Of a DNA stretch of 5,464 bases, positions 5,434 to 5,464 are shown piece by piece. Positions within the stretch are counted from its first letter, which is position 1, and the number at the start of each line of letters is the position of its first letter. Under the pieces are notes generated by a model. The model was not told the DNA's origin, did not search any database, and worked only from the letters and a program-made list of their open reading frames with translations. Location of the stretch: contig DAOVFR010000182.1 of NCBI GenBank assembly GCA_030672805.1, forward strand, positions 1 through 5,464, given 5' to 3'. The DNA comes from Candidatus Krumholzibacteriota bacterium. Its GTDB lineage: Bacteria > Krumholzibacteriota > Krumholzibacteriia > Krumholzibacteriales > Krumholzibacteriaceae. A program made the position numbers and the translations under genes.

Positions 5434-5464
5434 ATCCTCCGATACCACGCGGCATCTTCAGGGC
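5425..5464 (+). repeat. Short inverted repeat at the end of the glycosyltransferase gene
   Basis: GCCCTG at 5425-5430, just before the stop codon, is complementary to CAGGGC at 5459-5464 across a 28-base loop. The right arm ends at the window edge, so the stem may be longer. It could be chance or the start of a 3' structure; no T-run can be seen. Confidence 0.2.

Noticed and set aside
4375..5448. A 357-codon open frame on the minus strand covering the glycosyltransferase
   Set aside because: It mirrors the glycosyltransferase, which has full family motifs. The antisense product shows none and is biased in composition.

Overview
The window holds two groups of genes facing away from each other, separated by a 343-base AT-rich region that carries a plausible promoter for each side. 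No tRNA, rRNA, CRISPR array, insertion sequence or integrase is visible.

Left side (1-1690, minus strand): three genes for exported proteins, each with a textbook Sec signal peptide and a good Shine-Dalgarno sequence. Read in the direction of transcription, the first (1040-1690) is a cysteine-rich protein with a beta-sandwich-like middle and a C-terminal dockerin-like pair of calcium loops. The second (391-963) is a 190-residue secreted protein of no named family, ending in a short Trp-Gly...Lys...Phe tail. The third (1-228) is cut by the window edge and looks like a diverged paralogue of the second.

Right side (2034-5433, plus strand): a tight cluster for surface polysaccharide. It encodes a Wzx/TuaB-type flippase, a zinc-ribbon SAM-dependent methyltransferase and a family-4-type glycosyltransferase. 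Both junctions are ATGA overlaps, so the three are almost certainly one translationally coupled transcription unit. The likely joint role is to build, methylate and export a lipid-linked glycan (O-antigen, capsule or similar). Such clusters usually continue, and this one probably runs on past the right edge.

Organism: a Gram-negative-type, uncultured bacterium is likely. Small signal-peptide proteins with dockerin-like tails reading as (S)PDL..D..VNLSDLG and with W-G-x-[IV]-K tails are, from memory, typical of FCB-group and neighbouring candidate phyla (Eisenbacteria, Zixibacteria, Krumholzibacteria and similar). This is inference from protein style, not a database result. Base composition differs visibly between the sides: a 60-base sample at 781-840 is 22/60 G+C, and one at 3961-4020 is 40/60. 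The polysaccharide cluster may therefore be acquired, as these clusters often are.

No new defence or mobile system is evident. The items most worth following up are the undescribed secreted family with its tail motif, the repeated Shine-Dalgarno leader of the dockerin gene, and the phased A-tract promoter in front of the flippase.
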